From: Rhizobium mesosinicum | Lineage (GTDB): Bacteria > Pseudomonadota > Alphaproteobacteria > Rhizobiales > Rhizobiaceae | Reading direction: 5' to 3' | NCBI RefSeq assembly: GCF_019511345.1 | Contig: NZ_JAEUAK010000018.1 | Span: forward strand, 1 to 50,765 | Length of the DNA stretch: 50,765 nucleotides | Shown here: positions 23,651 to 31,078 of the stretch, in pieces | How the letters are laid out: each line of letters begins with the position of its first letter | Position numbering within the stretch: position 1 is the first letter of the stretch | Notes under the pieces: model-generated | Database searches by the model: none | Seen by the model: the letters and a program-made list of their open reading frames with translations, nothing else | What the model was told of the DNA's origin: nothing | Translations under genes and position numbers: made by a program

Positions 23651-24436
23651 TCAGCGGTAACCGGCTTCGCCGGCCTGGTGCAGTCTCGGGCCGCGTTCGA
23701 CGATCGGCTCCAGTGCTTTTTCTACCGGCACATTTGGAGCGTCGGTGATGCTCTTCAATGCACCCTCGGGGTTATAGGCCCACTTCACGCCGTTGATCAG
23801 CACCTTCTGCACGTTGGCATCGTGATAGGTCGGATAGGTTTCGTGACCCGGACGGAAATAGAAGATGTTGCCGGCGCCACGCCGCCAGGTGAGGCCCGAG
23901 CGGAAGACTTCACCGCCTTGGAACCAGGAGATGAACACCGTTTCCAAGGGTTCCGGCACCGAGAACTGCTCGCCGTACATCTCTTCGTTTTCCAACTCGA
24001 AATGCTCGCCGATGCCGGCGGCGATCGGATGGCGCTGGTTGATCGTCCACAAGCGCTCGCGTTCGCCCGCCTCGCGCCATTTCAGCGCACAGGGGGTGCC
24101 CATCAGCCGCTTGAAGATCTTGGAGAAATGGCCGGAATGCAGCACCAAGAGACCCATGCCTTCCCAGACCCGCTTGGCGACACGCTCGACGACCACATCG
24201 GAGACCGCGCCATGATCCTTGTGGCCCCACCAGGTCAGAACGTCGGTTTCGGCAAGCCGGGCCTCGCTCAAGCCGTGCTCGGGCTCCTGCAGTGTCGCGG
24301 TCGTCGCCGAAATTGCCGGATCGGTGTTCAGTGCCTTGGCGATGGTCGTGTGCATGCCTTCAGGGTAGATGCCCCGGACGATCTCATTGGTGGTCTCGTG
24401 GATGTTCTCACCCCAGACGATGGTGCGAATGGCCAT
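23651..24436 (-). CDS. ThuA-family protein
   Basis: 261 residues. It begins RTIVWGENIHETTNEIVRGI, then VLTWWGHKDHGAV and LLVLHSGHFSKIFKRLMG, and later GAGNIFYFRPGHETYPTYH, the conserved glutamine-amidotransferase-like core of the ThuA family (trehalose utilisation). In Sinorhizobium ThuA and ThuB convert disaccharides to 3-keto derivatives. Here the two genes form a pair, without the thuEFGK transporter. GGAGC lies before the ATG. Paralogues are common, so the sugar cannot be named. Confidence 0.87.
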   Translation of the reverse strand: MAIRTIVWGENIHETTNEIVRGIYPEGMHTTIAKALNTDPAISATTATLQEPEHGLSEARLAETDVLTWWGHKDHGAVSDVVVERVAKRVWEGMGLLVLHSGHFSKIFKRLMGTPCALKWREAGERERLWTINQRHPIAAGIGEHFELENEEMYGEQFSVPEPLETVFISWFQGGEVFRSGLTWRRGAGNIFYFRPGHETYPTYHDANVQKVLINGVKWAYNPEGALKSITDAPNVPVEKALEPIVERGPRLHQAGEAGYR

Positions 24437-24617
24437 TGCGATGCTCCTGTAGAACCTCTTGATTGCGCGACAGGCGGGAAGGAAGGGATTTAAGGCGCGT
24501 CGGAAAGATGACCAGCCAAATCACTCTCTCCTCCGCGTCGGAGGAAGACATAGACCTTTGTCGGTATTTTGACAGAGGGCTTTTACCTGCGCCATGCGAA
24601 GGAAAGCCCCTTTCCGA

Positions 24618-24959
24618 TCAATGGGAAACGGATTTGGAGAACAGGTTGACGACGACGACACCCGAGATGATCAGGCCGAGACCGATAATGGCCGGCGTAT
24701 CCAGCCGCTGCTTGAAAAAGATGAGGCCAACGGAGGAAATCAGCACGATTCCCAAAGCACTCCAGATCGCATAGGCGATACCAACAGGGATATGCTTCAG
24801 CGTCAGCGACAGGCAATAGAAGGCAGCCCCATAGCAGGCAACGACGAGCGCCGTCGGCCCGAGACGGGTGAACTGCTGGGAAAGCTGAAGTGCGGTCGTG
24901 CCGATCACCTCAAGCACGATGGCTGCAACGAGCAGCCCGTAGACAACAGCCGGGTTCAT
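24618..24959 (-). CDS. Small multidrug resistance (SMR) efflux protein, EmrE-like
   Basis: 113 residues with four membrane helices. The essential Glu lies in the first one (VVYGLLVAAIVLEVIGTTAL). GIAYAIWSALGIVLISSVG in the third helix is the standard SMR signature (AYAxWxGxG). Proton-driven dimers of this family export cationic drugs or guanidinium. It is the second gene after a TetR regulator with a clear operator, so expression is likely induced by a substrate. Confidence 0.92.
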   Translation of the reverse strand: MNPAVVYGLLVAAIVLEVIGTTALQLSQQFTRLGPTALVVACYGAAFYCLSLTLKHIPVGIAYAIWSALGIVLISSVGLIFFKQRLDTPAIIGLGLIISGVVVVNLFSKSVSH

Positions 24960-24978
24960 TGCGGTATTCCTTCTTGAT

Positions 24979-25542
24979 CTACTTGTGGGTCAGCTCGATG
25001 AGGCGGGCGATCAGCTCTCGCCTCAGAGCGCCACTGATATCATGGCTTTCCAGTGTATCCGCCAGCCACAGACCGTCGGCGGCAAAACGCACGATCAGGG
25101 TATCGAGCGCGGAGTCGGTGCCGATATATTCCTCGGCCCTTTCCGCCACCCATTGGCGCCATCGCAGGCGCAGCCGGGGTTCGGCAAGCAGCGCGATCGT
25201 CACCTGCGTCCAGCTTCTGGAATCATCGGGACGATCCTTCAGCCCGGACACCGCCTGCAGATAGGCGCGAGAGAAACGGCCCTGCGGCAACGGATCGGCA
25301 CGCATCAGCTGGTCTATCTCGGCGTCGAACTTTTCGAGCAGGCTTTCGAACAGGGCGTCCAGCAGCGCGTTCTTCGTCGGGAAGTGATGCAGCAGCCCGC
25401 CCTTGCTGACACCTGACGCAGCCGAGACCGCATCGAGCGTGACAGCGCTCATGCCTTGCTCACCGGCAAGACGCGCGGCGACCTCCAGCAACTGCTGGCG
25501 CACGAGCACGGGTTGTTTCTTGCGATGATGAGCGTTCGACAT
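24979..25542 (-). CDS. TetR-family regulator of the SMR pump
   Basis: 187 residues from the ATG at 25542. The helix-turn-helix is at residues 10-55 (VRQQLLEVAARLAGEQGMSA, LDAVSAASGVSKGGLLHHFP). The C-terminal TetR ligand domain is of normal size. The downstream SMR gene starts 19 bases after its stop, the usual layout of a locally regulated pump. The promoter TTGACA is followed by a perfect palindrome in the spacer, so it probably represses itself and the pump. Confidence 0.88.
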   Translation of the reverse strand: MSNAHHRKKQPVLVRQQLLEVAARLAGEQGMSAVTLDAVSAASGVSKGGLLHHFPTKNALLDALFESLLEKFDAEIDQLMRADPLPQGRFSRAYLQAVSGLKDRPDDSRSWTQVTIALLAEPRLRLRWRQWVAERAEEYIGTDSALDTLIVRFAADGLWLADTLESHDISGALRRELIARLIELTHK

Positions 25543-25556
25543 GCCAGAATAAAGAT

Positions 25557-25570
25557 ACCGTCCGGACGGT
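25557..25570. promoter_or_regulatory. TetR operator: perfect palindrome
   Basis: ACCGTCCGGACGGT, 14 bases, lying between TTGACA (25578-25573, minus strand) and the start codon at 25542. Binding there would block the promoter of the TetR-SMR operon. Confidence 0.78.
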
Positions 25571-25674
25571 TTTGTCAAGCAGAATCGGTTGAAGCCCCTA
25601 CACTACAAGGGATTATGCGCGAAATGACGCGGAGTTTTGATGACAGTTGCGATCCTTTTTGATCGGGTGCATGT

Positions 25675-25735
25675 AGAGCTTCGGACCGGAAAGCGTGAAC
25701 CGGTTTTCCGATAGTCCGATGCCGGAATAGGACCC
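25675..25735 (+). repeat. Dispersed repeat (AGAGC family), diverged copy
   Basis: AGAGCTTCGGACCGGAAAGC...ACCGGTTTTCCG...AGTCCGATGC. The skeleton, two arms around AAAGCGTG...CGGTTTTC, is that of the element at 22312 but the arms have a different sequence (TTCGGAC / GTCCGA). Confidence 0.65.
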
Positions 25736-25784
25736 GGAGCGGCGGAGGGGGCGGCGACGCTCCGGGGTGTTTAAGGATGGTTTC

Positions 25785-26186
25785 GTGCCGGAGCAGGTAA
25801 CTTCACAGGTGACAACTTTGTACGAGGCGATCGGCGGCGATCCCGTCGTTCGGGCGCTGACACACCGTTTCTACGAGCTGATGGACACGCTGCCGGAGGC
25901 CAAACACGTGCGCGCCGTGCATCCGCCAAGTCTCGAAGGCAGCGAAAAGAAATTCTACGAATATATGACCGGCTATCTCGGCGGTCCGCCGCTCTATACC
26001 GACAAACGCGGTCATCCCCGTCTGCGCAGCCGCCATTTCGTTGCCGAGATCGGTCCCGTGGAACGCGACGAATGGCTGCTCTGCTTCCGCCGCGCGATGG
26101 ATGAGACCATCGCCAGCCAGGCGCTGCGCGAGCTTATCTGGACGCCGGTCGAGCGCCTCGCCCATCATATGCAGAACAGGGAATAG
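25785..26186 (+). CDS. Group II truncated haemoglobin
   Basis: 133 residues from the GTG at 25785, seven bases after AAGGA; a GTG at 25767 is also in frame. It starts with TTLYEAIGGDPVVRALTHRF and continues with YLGGPPLYTDKRGHPRLRSR, HF and RDEWLLCFRRAMDETI. This is the 2-on-2 globin pattern with the proximal His (GHPRLRSRH), distal Tyr near the N-terminus and a Trp (EWLLC) typical of group II. Such globins bind oxygen or detoxify nitric oxide and peroxide. It is co-oriented with a DUF423 membrane protein three bases downstream. Confidence 0.9.
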   Translation: MPEQVTSQVTTLYEAIGGDPVVRALTHRFYELMDTLPEAKHVRAVHPPSLEGSEKKFYEYMTGYLGGPPLYTDKRGHPRLRSRHFVAEIGPVERDEWLLCFRRAMDETIASQALRELIWTPVERLAHHMQNRE

Positions 26187-26188
26187 TC

Positions 26189-26560
26189 ATGAGCCTGAAT
26201 GCCCGCCTGGAGCCGGTGCTCTTCCTCTTTGCCGGCCTGTTCGGCTTTGCCGGCGTTGCCCTTGCCGCCCTTGCCGCCCACGGAGGCGGCGAAGCCCATC
26301 TCGCCGCCTCTGCCTCCGCCATGTGCCTCGCCCACGCCCCAGCCCTTCTGGCGCTCGCGCTCGGTGCCGGCAGAATCAGAACTGCCTGGCTAGCCGGCTT
26401 GCTGATGATTGCGGGAACGCTGCTCTTTGCGGGCGATCTCATCACCCTGCGCTTTACCGGCTCCGGCCTCTTCCCCTACGCAGCACCATTAGGCGGCTGG
26501 GCCATGATGCTGGGCTGGCTGGCGGTTTCAGTGAGCGCGTTCTGGCGGGTGCGGGCATAG
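26189..26560 (+). CDS. DUF423-family membrane protein
   Basis: 123 residues, four predicted helices. GVALAALAAHGGGEAHLAAS, then AHAPALLALALG, LLFAGDLITLRFTGSGLF and APLGGWAMMLGW match the DUF423 pattern (GAFGAHxL, HALALL, LFSGS, TPLGG). Function unknown. It starts three bases after the globin stop, so the two are co-translated; the pairing could reflect oxidative or nitrosative stress at the membrane. Confidence 0.82.
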   Translation: MSLNARLEPVLFLFAGLFGFAGVALAALAAHGGGEAHLAASASAMCLAHAPALLALALGAGRIRTAWLAGLLMIAGTLLFAGDLITLRFTGSGLFPYAAPLGGWAMMLGWLAVSVSAFWRVRA

Positions 26561-26565
26561 ATCTT

Positions 26566-26589
26566 CCCTTCTCCCCGCTGGGGAGAAGG
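26566..26589. repeat. Half of a RIME-like palindrome
   Basis: CCCTTCTCCCC gctg GGGGAGAAGG without the second half of the element. It lies between convergent genes and may terminate transcription. Confidence 0.75.
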
Positions 26590-26627
26590 AGGAGTAAGCC
26601 GCGGCGGCATCCCATAAGTGCTAGGCT

Positions 26628-26942
26628 TTACACGCCTTGAACGACATTGAAACCCTCAAACACCGGCGGCCCCTTATACAGGCCCTTGTTGTCGCCGGCA
26701 TTGCGGTGGGCGGCGCGGAAATTCTCTGACTTCGTCCAGTTCAGAAAATCCTCTTCGCTGCGCCAGAGCGTGTGCGAGGAAAACAGCGTATAGCCCTCTT
26801 CGGCATTGGCCTTGCCGCGCAGCAGCCGAAACTCGACGAAGCCGGGAACTTCGGAAAGGCTGGAATCACGATTGCGCCAGACACTCTCAAAATCGCCCTC
26901 GGCACCGGCGGCTACCTTGAAGCGGTTCATCGCGATATACAT
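26628..26942 (-). CDS. hmuQ: IsdG/HmuQ-type haem-degrading monooxygenase
   Basis: 104 residues from the ATG at 26942, with GGAG seven bases upstream. It is an ABM-fold protein of IsdG length. The NWH triad typical of these enzymes is complete: Asn6 (IAMNRF), Trp69 (FLNWTK) and His79 (RAAHRN), with the ten-residue spacing between Trp and His seen in IsdG. Rhizobial HmuQ and HmuD open the haem ring and release iron. It ends a three-gene operon with two uncharacterised partners; a TGA-N9-TCA box lies at the head of that operon, fitting iron control. Confidence 0.87.
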   Translation of the reverse strand: MYIAMNRFKVAAGAEGDFESVWRNRDSSLSEVPGFVEFRLLRGKANAEEGYTLFSSHTLWRSEEDFLNWTKSENFRAAHRNAGDNKGLYKGPPVFEGFNVVQGV

Positions 26943-26952
26943 CAAAAACTCC

Positions 26953-27243
26953 TCACGCCTTTTTCTTGTTCGCCCGCTCCGCATAACGCGGAAAGGCGAC
27001 GATATTATTGCCGTCAGCAGCATCCGCGCCAAGCGGCTTTGCGGCCGCTTCGCCGGGCATGCGCGCTTCCCAGGCGGGAAACAGCACCACATTGGGATAG
27101 CTGCGCTGGCGCGCAGCATTCTCCAGGAAAACTTCGTAAAGCGCCGGCACCAGGCCGTCGTCGCCGTGAGCGGCGAGTTTGTGCAGGCCGATCATCGTGA
27201 ACCCGTCAGGATGCCCGCTATTCATCGAAAAAATGTCATTCAT
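26953..27243 (-). CDS. Uncharacterised protein in the haem oxygenase operon
   Basis: 96 residues, starting MNDIFSMNSGHPDGFTMIGL. Its ATG overlaps the stop of the DUF2325 gene, and hmuQ begins 10 bases after its stop, so all three are probably made together. Two segments look conserved: GLHKLAAHGDDGLVPALYEV and AARQRSYPNVVLFPAWEARM. No signal peptide or membrane helix. His residues could ligate haem, but no family is recognised. The C-terminus is basic (ERANKKKA). Confidence 0.78.
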   Translation of the reverse strand: MNDIFSMNSGHPDGFTMIGLHKLAAHGDDGLVPALYEVFLENAARQRSYPNVVLFPAWEARMPGEAAAKPLGADAADGNNIVAFPRYAERANKKKA

Positions 27244-27647
27244 CAGGAATTGTCTCGTTCGTTCATCGTCTGCAGCGCACGTTCCAGGCTGGACTTGCTG
27301 CCGTTGCGCAGCGGGATGAAGGCCTTGCTGAACTTCTTGCAGCCGGTCTTCACCCGCAGGCAGGCATCGTGGCTGATACAGTCGATGGGGCAGAACACGC
27401 AGTCGACGGAGGGAAGCAGCGTATCGATGCGGGAAACCGCTTCGCGAAGGCCGCCATCATGGTGGATGAGTTCAGCGCCGAAATTGCTCGCGATCTGGCG
27501 AAGATGCGCCACCTGGCAATCGCGCCCGCCGACATAGAGGAAACTGCGGCCATCCAGCTTGGAGCGCGCCGACGAAGTCTCTTTGGCCTCCTGATCGGCC
27601 TGAACACGGATGTCCCGGTTCGCCCCCTTCTTCGCCTTTCGAGCCAT
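27243..27647 (-). CDS. DUF2325 protein, first gene of the haem oxygenase operon
   Basis: 134 residues. The N-terminal 30 are charged; then comes the DUF2325 domain: SFLYVGGRDCQVAHLRQIAS, ELIHHDGGLREAVSRID, VDCVFCPIDCISHDACLRVK and CKKFSKAFIPLRNGS. Four conserved Cys (C-X3-C-X5-C-X5-C spacing in the centre) with two His could bind a metal or haem. The family has been called a nucleotide- or metal-binding domain, but its role is unsettled. Its place at the head of the hmuQ operon, behind an iron-type box, suggests a part in haem or iron handling. Confidence 0.84.
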   Translation of the reverse strand: MARKAKKGANRDIRVQADQEAKETSSARSKLDGRSFLYVGGRDCQVAHLRQIASNFGAELIHHDGGLREAVSRIDTLLPSVDCVFCPIDCISHDACLRVKTGCKKFSKAFIPLRNGSKSSLERALQTMNERDNS

Positions 27648-27737
27648 TTGCCACCCGTTCGCTCGTTGATCGTCACACGATTCCTGCGTGTGCGAACGGA
27701 CCTTATTAAACTTGATTTTTGTAGTAAAGTATAAAGT

Positions 27738-27752
27738 TGATTAGATTACTCA
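27738..27752. promoter_or_regulatory. IRO-type (RirA) box ahead of the DUF2325-hmuQ operon
   Basis: TGATTAGATTACTCA: TGA, nine bases, TCA. This is the pattern of the rhizobial IRO box bound by RirA. It lies 91 bases upstream of the DUF2325 start, in an AT-rich stretch between that gene and tonB. Confidence 0.6.
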
Positions 27753-27754
27753 TA

Positions 27755-29128
27755 TTATCGGCGGGTGACCTGAACCGGAAATGTGTAGGTGTGGGATGAA
27801 CCCATTTCATCGGGCAGAGCCGGCAGGTTACAGGACGCGATCCTGCCGAGAGCCGCGTTGTCCACGTCGGGCCGGCCCGATCCCCGGACGATGTTCGATG
27901 CCGCAATATCGCCACTGCGGCTGACCGTGATGCGAACCGTCAAGGTCACAGGATCATCGCGATACCGTGCCTCCATCCGGTCGACGCAACGGAATAGGCG
28001 GGAAACAAGTTTACCCTTGTAATTAGCTTCCGACGCGCCTCCAGATCCGCTCCGTCCGCCCGATGCGCGCGAACTATCATCCGAGCTGGCATCTGCCTGC
28101 CCGTCCGCGGCACCCCTGCGTGACTCCTGCGTTGCATTTCCCCGCGAACCCTGCGCCTTCTTTGGCGGCAGTTTTCTTTCCACAGGCTTCCTTTCCGCAG
28201 GCTTTTCCAGCTTGGGCTTCTGCAACGGCGTTACCGCTACTGCCGGCGGTTCCGGCTCGGGAGAAATCGTAGACGTCTCTAAAGGCTTTGTCTCGTCTGG
28301 CTCGGGTTGCATCGCCGCTACCACTGGCGGCTCGGCAGAAGTCACAGCTGTGTCCGGCGGGACAGCATCAGACGTCACCGGCGACTCTACTGGCTGATCA
28401 GGAACGACCGCCGACATCGGCTGAGCAACGGAGGTTTCCGCAGGAATTTCGGATACCAGAACCTCCGGCTCGACTGCCGCCACGGTTTCCGATGACTGAC
28501 GGGTAACCTCCTGGGAAGGCTGAACAGCCGTTGTCTCTACGGGCTTTACCTCCGTCGGCTGGGCAGTCTCGGGCTGAACGGCTTCGGGCTGCACTTCAAC
28601 CGGTTCTGTCGGTTGGATCGTGTCCGGCTGTACCGCTTCAGGAATGATTTCCTCCTGAATGGTCACCTCTGTTTCGCCGGCAGCACTCTGATCCGCCTCA
28701 GAGCTGCCGAGTGCGACGACACTGATCGCTGCCCCCGCTTCCATCAGCGCCTCCTCCGGCGCTTTGGGGAAAGCAACGATCAGAGCAGTCGCCAGTGCCG
28801 CGTGAAAGAGCAGCGAGCAGATGCAGGTCAGCGCCACCCGTCGCCGCACCGGCGCCTTCTCCTCCTCCTGCTTTTCCACCGCCGCATCCATCGGTGGCGG
28901 GGTGACGGAAGCCGCCGGTGCAGCCTCGGGATGATCGGGGAAGGGGGATATCTGCGCAAAACGCCCATAATGGACGACCTGCTCGCCGGCCGGCTGACGC
29001 TGCGCATTGCGCAGGTCGGACAGCTCATGGCCGGGATGCAGGCCGGGATTATTGTCGTTCAGGCTGTCGTCAGCGCTCGCCTCCTCGATGAGCACGTGTC
29101 TCGATCTGGATTTCGCTGAAATTGCCAT
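27755..29128 (-). CDS. tonB: TonB-family energy transducer
   Basis: 457 residues, long for TonB. One membrane segment with the functional SxxxH pattern (CSLLFHAALATALIVAFP) lies near residue 105, after a long cytoplasmic N-terminus of about 95 residues. A Pro/Glu/Val-rich periplasmic spacer of about 220 residues follows, with QPE, QPT and VQP repeats, and then a basic region. The C-terminal TonB domain is YKGKLVSRLFRCVDRMEARY...SGDIAASNIVRGSG...FPVQVTRR. It passes proton-motive energy to outer-membrane haem and siderophore receptors; its place beside the hmu genes fits. The long N-terminal extension is unusual but known in rhizobia. Confidence 0.88.
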   Translation of the reverse strand: MAISAKSRSRHVLIEEASADDSLNDNNPGLHPGHELSDLRNAQRQPAGEQVVHYGRFAQISPFPDHPEAAPAASVTPPPMDAAVEKQEEEKAPVRRRVALTCICSLLFHAALATALIVAFPKAPEEALMEAGAAISVVALGSSEADQSAAGETEVTIQEEIIPEAVQPDTIQPTEPVEVQPEAVQPETAQPTEVKPVETTAVQPSQEVTRQSSETVAAVEPEVLVSEIPAETSVAQPMSAVVPDQPVESPVTSDAVPPDTAVTSAEPPVVAAMQPEPDETKPLETSTISPEPEPPAVAVTPLQKPKLEKPAERKPVERKLPPKKAQGSRGNATQESRRGAADGQADASSDDSSRASGGRSGSGGASEANYKGKLVSRLFRCVDRMEARYRDDPVTLTVRITVSRSGDIAASNIVRGSGRPDVDNAALGRIASCNLPALPDEMGSSHTYTFPVQVTRR

Positions 29129-29199
29129 TTTAAGCCTCGGACAGCCTGAAACATGCGCGCCGGGCTTTCATCCCGGCCCGGTCTGGCTTGGAACTGGTT

Positions 29200-29631
29200 T
29201 TAGCCTTCAAAAGGAACTGAGATCTGCGAGCGGGTCACGAGACCCTTCATGCATTCGCCGGCAGCCGGCCCGTCACAAACAGGCGTATCGTTGATGAGGA
29301 TGCGCGTGACCGTCTCGCACTTGACAGCAGGCATATCGAACTGGCGCACGCGTTTCTTGCCCTGCGGCAGATCGCGGAAATCGAGCACGGTGATACGATC
29401 GACGGCGTTCTTGTCGTTGAAGAAGGCGAGTTCGAAGGAGACCTTGTTGATCGGCGTCGCCAAATTGTTCTCGGCAACGAAGGTCATCATGCAGCCCTTC
29501 TGGGAAGGCGCCAGCGCATTGAGCTCGACATCGAGCTTGGCGGCGGCTGCAGCATCCTGCGCATGGGCCTGCGCCACGCCCGACACCGAAAACAGCACAC
29601 CGGCAGTGAACGCAGCAATCCGACCCGTCAT
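29200..29631 (-). CDS. Exported protein upstream of tonB
   Basis: 143 residues from the ATG at 29631, eight bases after GGAG. A signal peptide (RIAAFTAGVLFSVSGVAQAH, cleavage near AQAHA) is followed by a domain with four Cys: CMM, KCETVT, VCDGPAAGECMKG. The early strand pattern (LDVELNALAPSQKGCMMTFV) resembles a small beta-sandwich. It is the first gene before tonB on the minus strand and is divergent from hmuP, so it may belong to the iron regulon. No known family; the four cysteines probably form disulphides. Confidence 0.75.
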   Translation of the reverse strand: MTGRIAAFTAGVLFSVSGVAQAHAQDAAAAAKLDVELNALAPSQKGCMMTFVAENNLATPINKVSFELAFFNDKNAVDRITVLDFRDLPQGKKRVRQFDMPAVKCETVTRILINDTPVCDGPAAGECMKGLVTRSQISVPFEG

Positions 29632-29737
29632 TATCCATCTCCTCACAAGGCAAATCGACCGCCGCCCAGCGGCTTAAAACAGCAGGACCTAAAACTTGAC
29701 TGCTTTTGTCTTCTATTATTGCGTCTTTAAAAAACTA

Positions 29738-29752
29738 TGAGTATGAGAGTCA
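29738..29752. promoter_or_regulatory. IRO-type (RirA) box ahead of hmuP
   Basis: TGAGTATGAGAGTCA: TGA, nine bases, TCA, 61 bases upstream of the hmuP ATG chosen here and on the other side 107 bases from the exported protein gene. RirA control of hmu genes is known in R. leguminosarum. Confidence 0.65.
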
Positions 29753-29812
29753 AGATAAATGTCACCGGAACCGGGATCTCGACACCCGCAATCACGGAAT
29801 AAGCCGACCGAA

Positions 29813-29998
29813 ATGATGGTTGAAAAGCCAGATACCTTTAAGCTCGCACCACTGCGGAACGAACCTGCGGTGGCCGATATCCGCGTTCTTGAAAGCGGCG
29901 ATCTTTTTCGCAGCGCAAACGAGATCATGATTCGGCACGACGGCGTGATCTACCGCCTGAAGATCACCCGTCAGGGCAAACTCATTCTTAACAAGTAG
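29813..29998 (+). CDS. hmuP: Hemin uptake protein HmuP (HemP)
   Basis: 61 residues from the ATG at 29813; an ATG at 29759 would add 18 residues. The C-terminal half RVLESGDLFRSANEIMIRHD followed by VIYRLKITRQGKLILNK is the complete HemP/HmuP signature (SxxLF...I.H.G..Y.LR.T...KLILTK). In Bradyrhizobium HmuP is a co-activator of haem uptake genes, acting with Irr. It is the first gene of hmuPSTUV, 19 bases before hmuS. An IRO-type box upstream suggests iron control. Confidence 0.92.
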   Translation: MMVEKPDTFKLAPLRNEPAVADIRVLESGDLFRSANEIMIRHDGVIYRLKITRQGKLILNK

Positions 29999-30017
29999 CT
30001 CAATAGCAGGGTAGGAC

Positions 30018-31067
30018 ATGACCGAGCAGACCAGACCGGCACCATCAGAAATCCGCGCATTCCGCGCCGATAATCCGAAGATGCGCGAGCGCGACATTGC
30101 CGCGCAGCTGAAGATCTCCGAGGCCGCGCTCGTCGCCGCAGAAGTCGGCCTCAGTGCAACGCGCATCGATGCCAGCGCCGCAAAACTGCTGGAGCGTGTC
30201 GCCGATCTCGGCGAAGTCATGGCGCTGTCGCGCAACGAAAGCGCAGTGCACGAAAAGATCGGCGTCTACGAAAACATCAAGATCGGCGAGCACAACGCGA
30301 TCGTGCTCGGCGAAAACATCGACCTGCGCGTCTTCCCGAGCCGCTGGGTCCACGCTTTTGCCGTCACCAAGAAGGACGGCGACACCGAGCGCCTCAGCCT
30401 TCAGTATTTCGACAAGACGGGCAACGCCGTCCATAAGATCCATCTGCGCCCGGCATCCGATGTCGAGGCCTACCATCGCATCGTCGCCGAGTTGAAGGTC
30501 GAGGACCAGGGCCAGGAACTCGTCGAAGCTGAGGCTTCCCCGGATGTTGACGAAGACGGCAATGTCAGCCGCGAAGAGCTGCGCGACAACTGGAGCAAGA
30601 TGACCGACACGCATGAATTCTTCGGCATGCTGAAGCGCCTGAAGATCGGCCGCCAGGCCGCCGTGCGCACCGTCGGCGACGACTATGCCTGGAAGCTCGA
30701 CAACGCGGCGACGGCGCAGATGATGCATGCCTCCGTCAAATCGGGCCTGCCGATCATGTGCTTCGTTGCAAATAACGGCATCGTGCAGATCCATTCCGGC
30801 CCGATCTTCAACGTCCAGCCGATGGGTCCGTGGATCAACATCCTCGACGAAACCTTCCATCTGCACCTGCGCCAGGACCATATCGCCGAGACTTGGGCCG
30901 TCCGCAAGCCGACCAAGGACGGCCACGTCACCTCGCTCGAAGCCTATGACGCTGCCGGCAACATGATCATCCAGTTCTTCGGCAAGCGGAAGGAAGGCTC
31001 CGACGAGAATGCCGAATGGCGTGACATCATGGAAAACCTGCCGCGGGCAACAAGCGTCGCAGCATAA
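30018..31067 (+). CDS. hmuS: Hemin-degrading / hemin-transport factor HmuS
   Basis: 349 residues of normal HmuS length. Two HemS-type repeats can be followed: one with VMALSRNESAVHEKIGVYEN and IDLRVFPSRWVHAFAVTKKD, and a second with AAVRTVGDDYAWKLDNAATA and IQIHSGPIFNVQPMGPWINI, DETFHLHLRQDHIAETWAVR. The cytoplasmic protein receives haem from HmuUV and either hands it on or breaks it down. It is in the usual order P-S-T-U-V, 11 bases from hmuT. Confidence 0.93.
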   Translation: MTEQTRPAPSEIRAFRADNPKMRERDIAAQLKISEAALVAAEVGLSATRIDASAAKLLERVADLGEVMALSRNESAVHEKIGVYENIKIGEHNAIVLGENIDLRVFPSRWVHAFAVTKKDGDTERLSLQYFDKTGNAVHKIHLRPASDVEAYHRIVAELKVEDQGQELVEAEASPDVDEDGNVSREELRDNWSKMTDTHEFFGMLKRLKIGRQAAVRTVGDDYAWKLDNAATAQMMHASVKSGLPIMCFVANNGIVQIHSGPIFNVQPMGPWINILDETFHLHLRQDHIAETWAVRKPTKDGHVTSLEAYDAAGNMIIQFFGKRKEGSDENAEWRDIMENLPRATSVAA

Positions 31068-31078
31068 GGATCAGAGCG

